Shown: positions 10,894-22,769 of the stretch, in pieces | Layout of the letters: every line of letters begins with the position of its first letter | Position numbering within the stretch: the stretch's first letter is position 1 | NCBI RefSeq assembly: GCF_964020035.1 | Contig: NZ_OZ026475.1 | Coordinates: 558,001 to 622,000, forward strand | DNA: 64,000 nucleotides | Origin: Spiroplasma endosymbiont of Crioceris asparagi | GTDB taxonomy: Bacteria > Bacillota_I > Bacilli_A > Mycoplasmatales > Mycoplasmataceae | Direction: 5' to 3' | The notes under the pieces: model-generated | The model's database searches: none | Seen by the model: only the letters and a program-made list of their open reading frames with translations | Told to the model about the DNA's origin: nothing | Program-made: the position numbers and the translations under genes

Positions 10894-12703
10894 CATTTCT
10901 ATGTTGTTTTCGATCATTTTCTTTTAATCATTTTTTTCTGATTCTAATGTCTTTAGGAGTGACCTCTACCAACTCATCTCATTCAATAAATTCCAAAGCT
11001 TCTTCTAATGTGAAAACTCTTGGTGGAGTTAATTTAACTGAATCATCACTTCCTGATGCTCTTGTATTAGTTAGTTTTTTACCAGTTGTAGGATTAACAT
11101 TTAAATCATTATTTCTTGAGTGTAATCCAACAATCATTCCTTCGTAAACTTCAACTTGAGGTCCCACAAATAGTGTTCCACGTTCTTCTAAGTTATTTAA
11201 TGCATATGGTAGTGTAACTCCATTTGCCATTGAAACTAGTACTCCGTTAGGTCTATTAGGAATTTGCCCTTTGTATGGTTCATAACCTTTAAAAGATTTT
11301 ACCATTACCCCTTCACCGTGAGTTTCATTAATAAAGTCAGATTTAAATCCAATTAATCCTCTAGTTGGTACTTCAAAAACAATTTTGTCTCTAACACCAT
11401 CAGAGTCCATATCAATCATAACCCCTTTTCTTAAGTTAAGGTTATTGATAATTGTTCCTTGATATTCTGAAGGTGCATCAATAATTACTTTTTCAACTGG
11501 TTCTAATTTTTCTTTGCCATCTTTATGGAAAATAACTTCAGGTCTTGAAATTCCCATTTCAAATCCTTCTCTTCGCATTTGTTCAATTAAAACAGAAAGG
11601 TGAAGTTCTCCTCTTCCTAGAACTTTAAATCCATCAGCTGATGATGAAGAAAGTGCTTCAACTTTAAGACCAACATTAACTTCTAATTCTTTTTCCAATC
11701 TTTCTTTAATGTTTCTTGTAGTTAGTAATTTTCCGATTCGGCCAGCAAATGGTGAAGTGTTAACTAAAAAGTTCATACTCATTGTTGGCTCTTCAACAAC
11801 AATTGGTGCCATTTTAACTAACTTGTCACTTTCACAAACAACATCTCCGATTGTTAAATTTTCAATTCCGGAGATAACAACAATTTCTCCAGCGTGTGCT
11901 TCTTTAACAGCAACTCTGTTCATTCCTTGATATACAAAAATTTTGTTAATTTTACCGCGAGAAGTTGATCCATCATTTTTTGCAATTGAAACTGATTGGT
12001 TTTCTTTTAAAGTACCTTGAAATAATCTTCCAATTCCTAGTCTTCCAATAAAAGCATCATAGGCTAGAGAAGAAACTTGTAAAGCAGTATCTTCATTTTG
12101 TTTTTCAAATGGATAATGTCCCACTTGTTTAACAATTGTTTCAAATAAAGGAACTAAATTTTTTGATTCTTCTTCCATTGAATATTGCACAATTCCATTT
12201 CTGGCAATACCATATAGTGTTGGAAATTCTAATTGTTCATCATTAGCTTCAAGTTCCATAAATAATTCAAGCACTTCATCAACAACTTCTAATGCTCTTT
12301 GATCTGGTTTATCAATTTTATTAATTAATAAAATTGGTTTTAAACCTAAAGCCAATGCTTTAGATAAAACAAATCTTGTTTGAGGCATTGGTCCTTCTGA
12401 TGAATCTACCAATAAAATAACAGTGTCCACTGTTTTCATAATACGTTCAACTTCTGATGAAAAGTCAGCATGTCCTGGAGTATCAACAATATTAATTTTG
12501 TAACCATTATATTCAATAGCACAGTTTTTAGAATAGATTGTAATTCCACGTTCTCTTTCTTGATCGTTAGAATCCATAACTTGGTCTATAACAACTTGGT
12601 TATCTCGAAAAACTCCAGATTGTTTTAAAAATGCGTCAACCAGTGTTGATTTACCGGCATCAACGTGAGCAATCACTGCTATATTTATTATTTTTTTGTT
12701 CAT
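10883..12703 (-). CDS. typA: GTPase TypA/BipA
   Basis: Ribosome-associated translational GTPase involved in ribosome assembly and stress or cold adaptation. It is 606 residues, the normal family length, ending in TAG after a C-terminal tail with TGA-Trp codons (FIEWDEL, RKKWLKE). G1 is AHVDAGKST (many bacterial TypA proteins have AHVDHGK, so the H-to-A change is notable), followed by the switch region [13 protein letters not shown]3 DTPGHADF and G4 NKID. The EF-G-like domains follow, including the TypA C-terminal [17 protein letters not shown] segment. It stands alone between the lipoprotein block and a small hypothetical operon. Confidence 0.97.
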
Positions 12704-12745
12704 ATTTATTCCTTGTTTGTATTTATTAATAATACTATTTAAATG

Positions 12746-13546
12746 TTAATTCTTTTTACTTTTTTTAAAAATTTCTTCAACTTCTTCTAATATAATTCCT
12801 TCATCTTCTCATTTTTCGTGTTCACCGTCTAAAATAACTTTAGAACTAAGAATCTCAGTATTTAATTCTTTTTCATAAACTTCAATAATTTTTTCACGAA
12901 ACATTAATGCAAATTTAAAAGTTATTCATGAACCATAAATGATGTCAATTAATAGTTTTGATTTTTCTAATGATTGTTTTTGATAAATTTTATAAATGGC
13001 TTCTTCTAGTGTATTGTCAATTCAAAAATATAAATCATACATTGATTCGTTATATTCAAAATCAGTCAATTCATTACCATTTTCTTTTAAAGAGTCGACA
13101 ACTTCTCTTAATTCTTTAATATTTTCTAAACTAACTGTTATTGAAGAAAGTGATTCTACAAAATTTCTAAATTTTTCTTGAAAAAATTCTCTAAAAATAT
13201 AATCGAAATGATATGTTCCTGTTGGTACAACATCTTCATTCCTTTTAATAAATAATGATCGGATATCTGAAAACATTTTTGATATATAAATAAATTTAAC
13301 ATATGTTTCGTAATCAGAATCTAGTACTGTTTTAGAAGCTGCCTTTTCAAAATAATCAAATGTGTTTTCTAAAGTAAATCACACTACTCTAAAATCTTTT
13401 GTCTTGTTTCAAATTGGATGAACAATTTGAACAAATGATCCTTGTTTATCTTTACTAGTATATGTTGATCAAAAAATTTCTTGTTCCATTATTGTGTTCG
13501 CAAAAACTTCATAACATTCTCAATCAGTTAATTTTGGTTCTATCAT
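12746..13546 (-). CDS. Hypothetical 266-aa protein, operon partner of the J-domain protein
   Basis: A complete frame of 266 residues with several TGA-Trp codons, starting MIEPKLTDWE. It has no signal peptide or membrane helix. Composition is aromatic and acidic, and the C-terminus is a charged helix (EEVEEIFKKSKKN) that looks like coiled coil. I do not recognise a family. It begins 10 nt after the stop of the J-domain gene, with TAAAGGAGAC between them, so the two are almost certainly co-transcribed and may act together. Cytoplasmic. Confidence 0.75.
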
Positions 13547-13556
13547 TTTGTCTCCT

Positions 13557-14474
13557 TTAAGAAAAATATTCTTCTAATAAAATTTTATATAAATTTATTT
13601 TTTGCATAATTTGTTCTGAATTAGGTGATTTATTTAAATCAGGATGATATTTTTTTGATAACTTTCTATATGCTTGTTTAAAATCTTCTTTAGTTGAAAA
13701 TCTTGTTAATTTAAAAAATGTTAATGCTTCTTCTGTGGCAGAATCCAAAATTAATGTTTGGGTTTTGCTAATAAAGTCTTCAACCTGCTCATAAAATTGT
13801 GATTCATCTTCAATTTCAATTGTCCCAAAATCTTTAGTTTCTGAATTTGGTCCAAATTCTCTTTCATAAGAAAAAGTTTCATATGTTAAAGAAACAACTT
13901 CTTTTAACATTCTTGTTCAATAGTAAGCTGGAACAAATCCTAAATTAATTATTTCTTGAATATTAGTTTCATCTAATTTTTTGATTCCTAAAAATAATGT
14001 AGATTTATTTATAATTTCTTCAATTCCACTAATGCTTTCGCGTTTCATAATTTCAATCATTTTTAAAAATGGGGATTGTGTCATCCGGTTTTTTGGAAAC
14101 TTTTTTTCTACTATTTCAAATAATTTTTTAGACACTAAATAAGAAAATTTTGTTAATGCAATAATTACTAATTCTGTTAGCAACCCATCATATTCTTTTT
14201 CTAATTCATCTCTTATGGCATTAAAGTTTGATACACAAGGTATTGTTTGAAAAACTTCCATAATTTCTAAGGTATTAATATTTAATTTAAATTCTTTATT
14301 AATAAATTCAGCTCTTTGACAAGCAATCAAATTATTTAATTCATGACGATAATCTTCTAAACAATCTTGTGCATCGTTTAATGTTTTAATTTCTTTATCA
14401 AAAAAGAAATTGTCTCATGAAATATAAAATTCATCTTGATTTTTAAAATTTTTATTTTTGTGAAATATTTTCAT
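13557..14474 (-). CDS. Protein with C-terminal J domain
   Basis: 305 residues reading through three TGA-Trp codons (ISWDNF, AYYWTRM). The last 60 residues form a J domain: FKQAYRKLSKKYHPDLNKS has the essential HPD tripeptide between helices II and III, so it should stimulate DnaK ATPase activity. The first 240 residues are helical and unlike DnaJ: there is no Gly/Phe linker, zinc centre or substrate domain. It is therefore a dedicated co-chaperone rather than DnaJ itself. It is preceded by a YgjP-type peptidase gene and followed within 10 nt by the 266-aa unknown protein. Confidence 0.85.
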
Positions 14475-14490
14475 AAAATTCCCTTATTAT

Positions 14491-15156
14491 TTATTTTAAT
14501 GCTTTTATTGCTTTTTTGTAATCAGGAAAATATTTTTCCACATTATATCAAAATAATTTTGAATGATTTTTATGTAGCATATGTGATAATTCATGTACTA
14601 TTACATAATCTAAACATTGTTGTGGATAGTGTAATAATCTTGTGTTTAAAATTATTTTTGCTTTATCGGGATAACAAACACCCCAACGAGTTTTCATAAC
14701 TCTTAAAGATAAATTTTTACAATCGGTTTGCATAATTTGCATTCAAAAATCAAAGCGTTCTTCAAAAATATGTCGATAAATAATTGCCGCCTTTTTATAA
14801 ATATGTTTAATAGTATCTTCTAAATTTTCATAAATTTTAAAAGAATAATTATTTCTTTCAGAAATAGTTGTTAATTTAAATTCTTTGTATTCATCAAAAA
14901 GTTTAAAAAATAATTTATCTCCGTTAATAACTAAGTATTTTTTACTTTTATTTTTTTCCAACATTGTAGTAATTTTTTTAATGTTAGTATAAATTAATTG
15001 TTCTATTTCTCAATCTTGTACGTGCACTGGAGCACTAACAATTATTTGTTCATTATCAACTTTCAATCGAATATATTTTTGATTTTTTATTTCTAAAAAA
15101 TAATCAATTTGTTGTTTTTGATAACTTAAACTTTTTTTAATCCTTAGTTTACTCAT
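14491..15156 (-). CDS. YgjP/SprT-like zinc metallopeptidase
   Basis: 221 residues. The C-terminal catalytic part has [19 protein letters not shown], with the HExxH-type zinc motif (HELSH), a third ligand candidate in KNHS, and the conserved aromatic that follows. Upstream is the family motif [10 protein letters not shown] (usual form RWGSC). Family: YgjP/DUF45 (M48-like), length normal. The start ATG lies inside the lepA stop (ATGAGTAA, 8-nt overlap), indicating translational coupling. The protein lacks a signal peptide and should be cytoplasmic. Its biological substrate is not known. Confidence 0.88.
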
Positions 15157-16954
15157 CGATTTTTAATACTGCAATGAATGCTTCTTGGGGAACTTCAACT
15201 GAACCAATTGCCTTCATTCGTTTTTTTCCTTTTTTTTGTTTTTCTAATAATTTCTTTTTACGAGAAACATCCCCACCATATAGTTTGGCAGTAACATCTT
15301 TTCTAACTGCCTTAATAGTTTCACGGGCAATTATCTTACTTCCAATAGCCGCTTGTACTGGAACTTCAAAATTTTGTCTTGGAATAATTTCTTTAAGTTT
15401 TCTTGCCAAAATACTTCCTCGATGATAAGCAAAATCTTTATGCACAATTGTTGATAGTGCATCAACAATTTCACCATTCAATAAAATATCCATTTTTACT
15501 AACTTAGACTGACGATATCCAATTACTTCATAATCAAAAGAAGCATATCCTTTTGAAATTGATTTTAATTTGTTAAAAAAATCAAACACAATTTCATTTA
15601 ATGGCATTTCATAAATTAAGATTCTTCTTGAATCATCAATATATTCTAGATCTTGATATATTCCACGCTTATCTTGACAGAGTTGCATTAAATCACCAAT
15701 ATATTCTTCTGGTGTCATAATTGTTGCTTTGATATAAGGTTCTTCAATAAATTTGATAACTGAAGGATCTGGTAAATGAGAAGGATTATCAATGGTAATT
15801 ACTTCACCATTAGTTTTGGTAACTGTATAGATAACTGATGGTGCTGTTGCAATTAATTCTAAGTTATACTCACGTTCTAATCTTTCTTGAATAACATCCA
15901 TATGTAATAAACCTAAAAACCCACAACGAAATCCGCTGCCAAGTGATTGTGAAGTTTCTGGTTCATAAACTATTGAGGCATCAGATAATGAAATTTTTTC
16001 TAATGCTTCTTTTAAGTCTTTATATTTAGCAGTGTCAATCGGATAAATTCCACAATAAACAACCGGGTTTAAATTTTTATATCCGGGCAATGGTGTTGCT
16101 GTCGGATTATCTACAAGTGTAATAGTGTCACCAACATGAACGTCACGCACCGTTTTAATAGAAGCGGCTAATCAACCTACCCCACCAGCTTCTAATGAAT
16201 CTATTCGCACTTCTTTCGGATTTTTAATTCCTAATTCCACAACTTCATATTCTGCACCAGATTGCATTAATTTAATTTTGTCGCCAACTTTAACTTTACC
16301 TTCGAATATTCTAATTGATACCATAACTCCACGATATTTGTCGTAGTATGAATCAAAAATTAATGCTTTTAATGGTTTTTCATCAATAGCATTTTTAGGT
16401 GCTGGTACTTTATGGACAATACTTTCTAAAACATCAACAATGTTTAGTCCTGTTTTCGCAGAAATCATGGGAGCATCTGAACAATCAATCCCAATCACAT
16501 TTTCAATTTCTTCCTTAACCCTTTGGGGATCAGCTGCTGGCAAATCAACTTTATTAATTATTGGAATAATTTCAAGATTGTTATCTAATGCCAAATACAC
16601 ATTAGCTAGAGTTTGTGCTTCAATTCCTTGACTAGCATCCACTACCAATAATGCCCCTTCACACGCAGCCAAACTACGAGAAACTTCATAAGTAAAGTCT
16701 ACATGACCTGGGGTGTCAATTAAGTGAAATATATATTCTTGATTATCAACTTTAGATGTGTATTTTAATTGTACAGAGTTTAGCTTAATTGTAATTCCAC
16801 GTTCACGTTCAATATCCATTGTATCTAACAATTGTTCTTGCATTTCACGTTTGTCAACTGTTCCAGTTAATTCTAAAATACGATCAGCAAGTGTAGACTT
16901 ACCATGATCGATGTGAGCAATAATACTAAAATTACGAATTTTTGTTTTTTCCAT
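15149..16954 (-). CDS. lepA: Elongation factor 4 (LepA)
   Basis: Translational GTPase that back-translocates stalled ribosomes or aids initiation. It is 601 residues from the ATG giving [16 protein letters not shown], which matches the usual family start; a TTG 42 nt further up is possible but would add an atypical extension. G1 [26 protein letters not shown] and NKVDLP are all present. The LepA-specific C-terminal domain has [16 protein letters not shown] and ends AVLKIDE. One internal conserved Trp (GGVGWLAAS) is TGA. It is co-transcribed with the downstream metallopeptidase. Confidence 0.97.
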
Positions 16955-17042
16955 ATAATCTATTTTACTTAAATATCTTTTGTTTTGCTTGGACAATTTA
17001 AATTGCCCCTGAGAATAATATTCTAACTTTTGAATAAAATAA

Positions 17043-17071
17043 AAAAAAGAAAGCTTATTACTTTCTTTTTT
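17043..17071. terminator. Terminator after the MFS gene
   Basis: Stem AAAAAGAAAG/CTTTCTTTTT with a 7-nt loop. It starts 7 nt beyond the MFS stop and is bidirectional in appearance. Confidence 0.8.
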
Positions 17072-17077
17072 ATTGTC

Positions 17078-18460
17078 TTAAAGTGAACTTTGCACTGCAA
17101 GGCGTTTTTTTTGTTTATGTAAAACAAATAGCAAAATAATTCCTGCAAACATTGCCATTATTCCAATAGCACAAATAATTGTTAAACTTATTTGATTTGA
17201 AATTTTGGTTGATATGACACTAGTGTGATCGTCGTTTCAAACATTTCAATGTTCTTGAATTAAAGAGTCAACTTGTCAAAATCATGCATCAGGAGAAAAC
17301 GCTATAAAAGATATAAATCCAACCGACATAGCATATTCTTTTTGACTAATTTTTAATTCATAAATTGTTGCTCAACGATTAGTTACCAAAAATCAAGATG
17401 TGGCTCCTAAACATAAGAACAAACCTGTAACTAGAACTTGAACAATTATTTTTCAAACTACACTTAAGTGATTAATATCATCTTCAAATCCGGGAATCAA
17501 AATTGCTGCTAGTGTTAACAAAGTAGAAATAAATAATCCACAAACAATAATTAATGTATATTTTTGAGTTTTATCACCAAATTTTCCAGCAGGCACAGCA
17601 ATTACACTGCGCAATAAATAAGTTCTTATTAATCCTGCAGCTACAATAATAATTGCTGGAACTCCTAAGGTATCTAAGTAATTCATATAAACACTTAAAC
17701 CTGTTTGATACATATAGACACCCATAATCAAGATGGTTACAATTAATAATTTATAATTTTTTAGAGGTAAGAAAATATCACTAATTTTAATTTTAAATTT
17801 TTGAGTGTCTTCTTCATCTTCAAAATATTTTTTTTCGGGAACAAATTGCCACAATAATCAAGCATTAATAAAAATTGCGGCTGTGAATATAAAAACTAAA
17901 ATTGAAAATGCATATTTTCCTAAGGTTTCAGTTAGAAGTTTATCAAAAATCATAAAAATACCATATGCAAAAACTAATAATATTGTTCCAATAATTCCGT
18001 TTAGACTACCTTCCATTCCATTCAAATAACCATTTTCTGCTTTTGTTCCTTGTTGAGAAAGTAATTTTCACAACGCCGATCAGAAAATAAAGCACGTGCA
18101 AAAACTTCATCCAGAAAAAATAATATAAAGTTGCACTAATTTATAATTATCGATGAATGGTATAAAACCATATCATAAGTCTAAAATACCACTAATGGCC
18201 ATTCCTCAAAATGCTAATTTTCTTAAATTAATATGGTCAGCAAAGAAACCACCGAAAACATAACTTAATAAAGCAACATATCCATAAATAGCAGTTCCTT
18301 GAGAAAATTGATCAGGAGTAATTCCTAAATACTTACTAATTTGATTTGAAGGAATTACATTTTTTAAATAAAACGGCACTAACATTACTAAAACATCTGA
18401 TGCAGCTATGATTGCTAAAATATATACCCTTTTATTTATTTTAAATTTTTCTTTAAACAT
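17078..18460 (-). CDS. Major facilitator superfamily transporter
   Basis: 460 residues with about twelve hydrophobic segments, many containing TGA-Trp. N-terminal helix IIAASDVLVMLVPFYLK is followed by a loop and a helix ending FGGFFADHINLRKL, the position of the classic MFS loop 2-3 motif. The central segment LLSQQGTKAENGYLNG is a signature I know from mollicute MFS proteins. A second-half copy of the loop motif appears as PAGKFGDKTQK. Substrate unknown. It lies upstream of lepA and downstream of the GDPD gene in the same direction, with a 13-nt gap to the latter. Confidence 0.88.
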
Positions 18461-18472
18461 TAATTATTTAAA

Positions 18473-19177
18473 TTAAATTTTTAAATTTGGGTTATCGCTA
18501 ATAAAAGCGTGTAACAATTCTGGGCGATATATTTTTTTTAATATAACAACATCTTCATCTTTTTTGAATGTTCAAATGTTGAGCGGCAAATTAATTTTAT
18601 TAATAATTGGATAACTTGATTTTAATTTTAGTGTTCCTACATAGGGGTGCAAGTAATCAAATTCTTTAATTAAATCATAATTAATTTTTGACAATCCTTC
18701 TACTAAATATCCACGTTTAAATTTATTACGATCAAGTGTTGCAATAAATTTTAAATCATTAAGTCCAAAACTTGAAACTATAATTTCTGCTTTAGTACTT
18801 TCTCTTAATTTATTCAAAGCATCTAATAAGATTTGACGCTCGCTTTTTGTGTAGCGATCTGGTTTAATTTCAACATTAATCATTTCATATTCTTTTGCAA
18901 TTTTTTCAACAAAATCTTCGATGAATAATGGTGGTAATCAATCGGGATTTGTTTTAAAAAATGGGATTTGTTTAATTTCATCATAAGTAAAATGACGCAC
19001 AGTTTTATCAACATTTGCAATACGTTTAAAATTGTGATCATGAAATATTATAATGCGTTTATCTTTTGTTAATCTAATATCAAATTCAACTGCCTTGCAT
19101 GTTTTTAAAGCATTTTTAAAATCACGCATGCAATTTTCACCTTTAGGTGATCTAAACCCTCTGTGGGCTACTAGCAT
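18473..19177 (-). CDS. Glycerophosphodiester phosphodiesterase family protein
   Basis: Hydrolyses glycerophosphodiesters from lipid turnover to glycerol-3-phosphate and an alcohol. In mollicutes this feeds glycerol metabolism. 234 residues, with a strong GGAGGT site before the ATG. Catalytic elements: AHRGFRSPKGEN (general acid His and Arg), EFDIRLTKD and IFHDH (metal ligands and second His), INVEIKPD (third acidic ligand). No signal peptide, so it is cytoplasmic. It is about 234 aa, slightly short but typical for mollicute GlpQ. The C-terminal residues PELLHAFISDNPNL replace the usual GVDGIITDNP motif in a looser form. Confidence 0.92.
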
Positions 19178-19281
19178 AAACGACCTCCGTCTTTTACCTA
19201 ATACCTCTTGTGTTTACATTTTTATTATAAAACTCTTTTTTAGCAACAATCAAGTATTTACTAATTAATAAAAGTGATTTA

Positions 19282-20442
19282 TTATCTTATTTCTTCTTCT
19301 AAATCTAAATTTCCTAAAATTTTCGATAACCCAAAAACAATTTTTTTCTCTAATTGTTTTTCAATTCGCTCTTTTGCTTTATCAAGTTTTTCTGATGAAC
19401 TTATTAAAGTTCGTGAAACACCTTCAATATTTTTCAATTCTTTGCGAGAAATTAATATTGCTTTGGGAGCTTCAATTTGTCAGAAATTTTCAATTTGTTG
19501 TTGTTTTTTTTCATACTCTTTGATTAATGTTTTAACTTCTTGATCATCACCAATTGATTCTTTTAATTTTTTAATTTGTAATTCATAATTATTTTCAAAC
19601 AACATCATATTACGTAAGATTTGAGTAACAAACACAAATTCATCTGGTCCACTAATTCAAATATTTGGGTATCGTTCACTTTTAACAAATGGTACACCTT
19701 TATATTTTTCATTAATACTAGTTGCAATTAAGATGGCATATTTCCCTCTTTCATTTAGCATATCTGTATTTAATTTATCTTCTCAATTATCTTTTCATTC
19801 AGCATTTTTCACTTCATAAATAATTGAACCAATTATTTTGGCATCTGATGTTTTAATAGATAATTTAAAATCGGCTTTTTTATTATCTTTTGAAACATTA
19901 ATTTTTTCAATTACATCATACATTCCAAAACACTTGCGCAATTCTGATTCCACTTCATTTTCAAAGTTTTCGCCTTTTGTTTTGTTTTGCATTAATTTGT
20001 TTTTGGCATTAGCAATTTTTAGTTCTTCAATTTCATTAATATATTGAGATCTAATTTTTTCTTTAATTTCTAAGATTTCATTTTCTTTTAATAATTTTTG
20101 TTTTTCATTTAAAGCTTTTAATTCTTCAATTTGTTGCAGAAATTTATTTTGAGCTTCAAGCACTGCCATTTTTTTAATGTTTTCAATTTCTAAAACTTTG
20201 TTTTGTAAATCATTATTTAAATTTTGTAGTTTTTGATCAAACTCCAAATTGTTTTGTTTTAGTTTTAAACTATATTCATTTTTCAAAGAAGATTTAATTA
20301 ATTCTAATTCTTCTTCTCGAAGTTGTTTTTTATATTTACTCTCATTGTCTTTAAAATACTTAAAAACCTCTGCTTCAGCATGAGATTCTAAAATATTAAT
20401 TGGTTTTTGACAATGAGGACAAGTAATAAATACTTTTTCCAT
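19282..20442 (-). CDS. DUF2130 family protein with long coiled coil
   Basis: 386 residues. It starts with a CxxC zinc-ribbon-like element (ITCPHCQKPINI), followed by about 130 residues of heptad-rich coiled coil (EIENIKKMAVLEAQNKFLQ region). The conserved DUF2130 domain is centred on KGENFENEVESELRKCFG, DNKKADFKL and SIIYEVKNAEWKDNW, then RYPNIWISGP. The E...D...ExK spacing looks like a restriction-endonuclease-fold (PD-ExK) core. That is an inference from pattern. The cellular role of the family is not established. It has its own promoter region and is separated from the following ABC permease by a terminator. Confidence 0.85.
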
Positions 20443-20568
20443 TATTCCTCATTTCTTATTTATTTAATACATTGTTCGAAGTAATACTTTTTTTGTTTAA
20501 AAAATATTTAGCATTGATTTAATGTATATTGAGTTGTATCTCATGATTATTATACTAGTTATAAATAA

Positions 20569-20592
20569 AAAAATTAGCCAAAGCTAATTTTT
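20569..20592. terminator. Terminator after the ABC permease
   Basis: A 10-bp stem AAAAATTAGC/GCTAATTTTT with loop CAAA, 8 nt beyond the permease stop. Confidence 0.85.
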
Positions 20593-20599
20593 GTTTTTA

Positions 20600-21361
20600 T
20601 TATAAGTATAAGTTACGTTTGTTAAATCCAACAACAGAACCATATATTAGTGGTGGCACAACGAATATTCAAACTGCATATGGTATTAACGAACTTCAAT
20701 TATTTTTATTAATTAAATCATCATTACTAAATACATAAGTTGAAATATATGTAAAAAATTCTAAATCTTTGCTCCCGCTGATTGAATATACAATTCTCAT
20801 TAAAGTTGAAACTGTTGAAATAAAAGCAATTGAAAATATTACTATATTTTTATTATTAAACAATGCGGCAAATAAGAAATTTAATGTCATTAAAAATATT
20901 GTTCCTAAAAAATAAGTAAATACTAAATTAATTTCTTTAGTATCACTTTCTCAACTACGATATTTTTCGGGAATCACATTAAAACCAATTACAAGAACAA
21001 TTATTTGTAAAATTGCATAAGCAAATAACATGGCAAATATTGAAAAATATTTGTTAAGTAAAACGTTAGTTCTTGATTTATCTGATACTAAATAAATAGA
21101 TAAACTACAGTTATCAATTTCTTTGGTTAAATTTATAAGTATCAACAGTGCAGCTAAGGCGCTTGTAAAAATCAAGCCAAATGTTCCAAAATATATTTTA
21201 TTATATGTTTCTAAATAGCTTTGTGCTGTGGGGTTTTCTCCAGCTAATTTTCCTGTTGAAAAAAATGAAACTGCCATTAAGAAAAGTGAAACTGCTAAAA
21301 TTGATAAATAGATTGATTTTGAAGTTTTAAATACTCTCTTTATTAAATTAAAGTTAATCAT
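20600..21361 (-). CDS. ABC-2 type permease, partner of the upstream ATPase
   Basis: 253 residues with about six hydrophobic helices (SIYLSILAVSLFLMAVSFF, FGLIFTSALAALLILINL, FAMLFAYAILQIIVLVIGF and others). The start is fixed at 21361 by the GAGGAG site inside the ATPase 3' end; the ATG overlaps the ATPase stop (ATGATTAA). The architecture fits an ABC-2 exporter subunit (CcmB/NatB-like), working with the ATPase as a dimer. Substrate unknown; drugs, peptides or lipids are typical for the class. Confidence 0.85.
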
Positions 21362-22085
21362 TTTTGTACTCCTCTTCATAAGTTTTTATTTCATATGCTT
21401 CTCAGAAAACTTTTTCAATATCTTTGTTTTCTTTTCTAATTGATTTAATATCATTGGCATAAATAATTTCACCTCTTTTTAAGATGGCAAATTCATCACA
21501 CAATTCATCAACTTCTGACATAATGTGTGAAGATAAAATTATTGTTTTACCTTGTTCTTTTAATTCCTTAACAATATTTACAAATTTCTTTTGCATAACA
21601 GGATCTAAACCACTGGTTGGTTCATCAAATAAATAAATTTCTGAATCAACCATTAAACAAGCGATGATAGCAACTTTTTGTTTCATTCCTTTTGACATTT
21701 TTTTGATTGGTGAATCTGCATCTAAATCAAAGTAATTTATTAGTTTATCCATTTTGTCCAAATCAGAATTTGGTCTTAATTTTGCATAAAATTTTAAATA
21801 TTCTTTTCCAGTACCTTCAAGCGGAATAATTGGTTCTCCGGGAATAAATGAAATTAAATCGTTGGTTTTGTGTGAGTTTCCTCAAACATCTATATTATTA
21901 ATTTTTAATACACCTTCATTAATTTTGACAAATCCCAATAATGTTCTCATTAAAGTTGACTTACCAGAACCAGAAGGTCCTAAAATACCAAAACAAACAC
22001 CTGTTTCAATATTTAAGTTAATGTTTTTAATACCTTTTTTGGCATTGTACATCATAGTCATATTATCTATATTTATAATTTTCAT
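21354..22085 (-). CDS. ABC transporter ATP-binding protein (CcmA/NatA-like)
   Basis: 243 residues, with AAGGAG before the ATG. Walker A is GPSGSGKST, the signature motif is MSKGMKQKV (a degenerate form of LSGGQ seen in exporter-type ATPases), Walker B is IYLFDEPTSGLDP, and the switch His is in LSSHIMSE. The DEPTSGLDPVMQKKF segment and short length mark it as an ABC-2 exporter ATPase. It is translationally coupled to the permease downstream. It is paralogous to the plus-strand ATPase at 46933, which shares KKMSKGMKQKVAIIA and SGLDPVMQK. Confidence 0.93.
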
Positions 22086-22158
22086 AGCTAACTCCTTGTA
22101 GTGATTTTAGCAAAAAAAATAAAAAAAATTATTATTAAAATAATTTTGTAAATATAAA

Positions 22159-22680
22159 CTACGAATTAATTTTGTGTTTTAATTCTTTAATGAAATTTAA
22201 ATCAAAAAAACCCGATTTTTCTTTAATCATTCTTTTGATTTCAACAACTGCATCTCAAATGATTTCTACAATTTTGGGACCATATTCTCATTTAATTCTA
22301 TTTCTATTAAATTCAACTAAATCCAATATACGATATGAAAAGTCTTTATAAACTTTTACATCCAAATCATAGTCAATAAATTTTATTGTGTTTTCCTCAT
22401 AAATATATGGAGAAGCTAAATTACAATAAAATTCATAACACCCATTTTTAAACATGCATAATATGTTAAATCATTTATCATGGGGGAAAAATCAAAGTGC
22501 TGGTTCTTTTGCCACTCACTTTGTGCCTTTTTTTTCATTTATTACTACTTTGTCATTATATAAAATTACATGCTCTTCATTTTTTTCAATTAACAAGGGC
22601 CTCTCTCAACTTCTGTAAACTACACCATTATGTTTATATGCGTGAACAAGTAATTTATCTCCAGGTTTAATGCCTTTCAT
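22159..22680 (-). CDS. DUF402 family nucleotide phosphatase-like protein
   Basis: 173 residues found by reading TGA as Trp (seven such codons, for example RSWERP, TKWVAKEP, WFFPHDKWFN). It starts MKGIKPGDKLLVHAYKHNG and ends in TAG. Conserved DUF402 features: the beta barrel with WFFPHDKWFN, then YCNLASPY and the acidic FIDYDLDVKVYKD metal site. Members such as YtqA/FomD-type enzymes hydrolyse nucleoside tri- and diphosphates, so a house-cleaning phosphatase role is likely. Cytoplasmic, monocistronic or read from the region between GH53 and the ABC genes. Confidence 0.85.
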
Positions 22681-22769
22681 AAATCCCACTTTCTTTTATT
22701 TATAATTTGTTTCTTTAAATATAATTATAACATTTATAAAATAGTTTGAAATTAAATTGGGTTTGTAAT

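Noticed and set aside
16955-16996. TTG start 42 nt upstream for lepA
   Set aside because: Family alignment favours the internal ATG; the extension is unlike LepA N-termini.
18040-18130. Apparent frameshift in the MFS gene
   Set aside because: Careful codon counting through the T6 run gives one open frame (LYIIFSGWSFCTCFIFWSALWK); the break was a counting slip.
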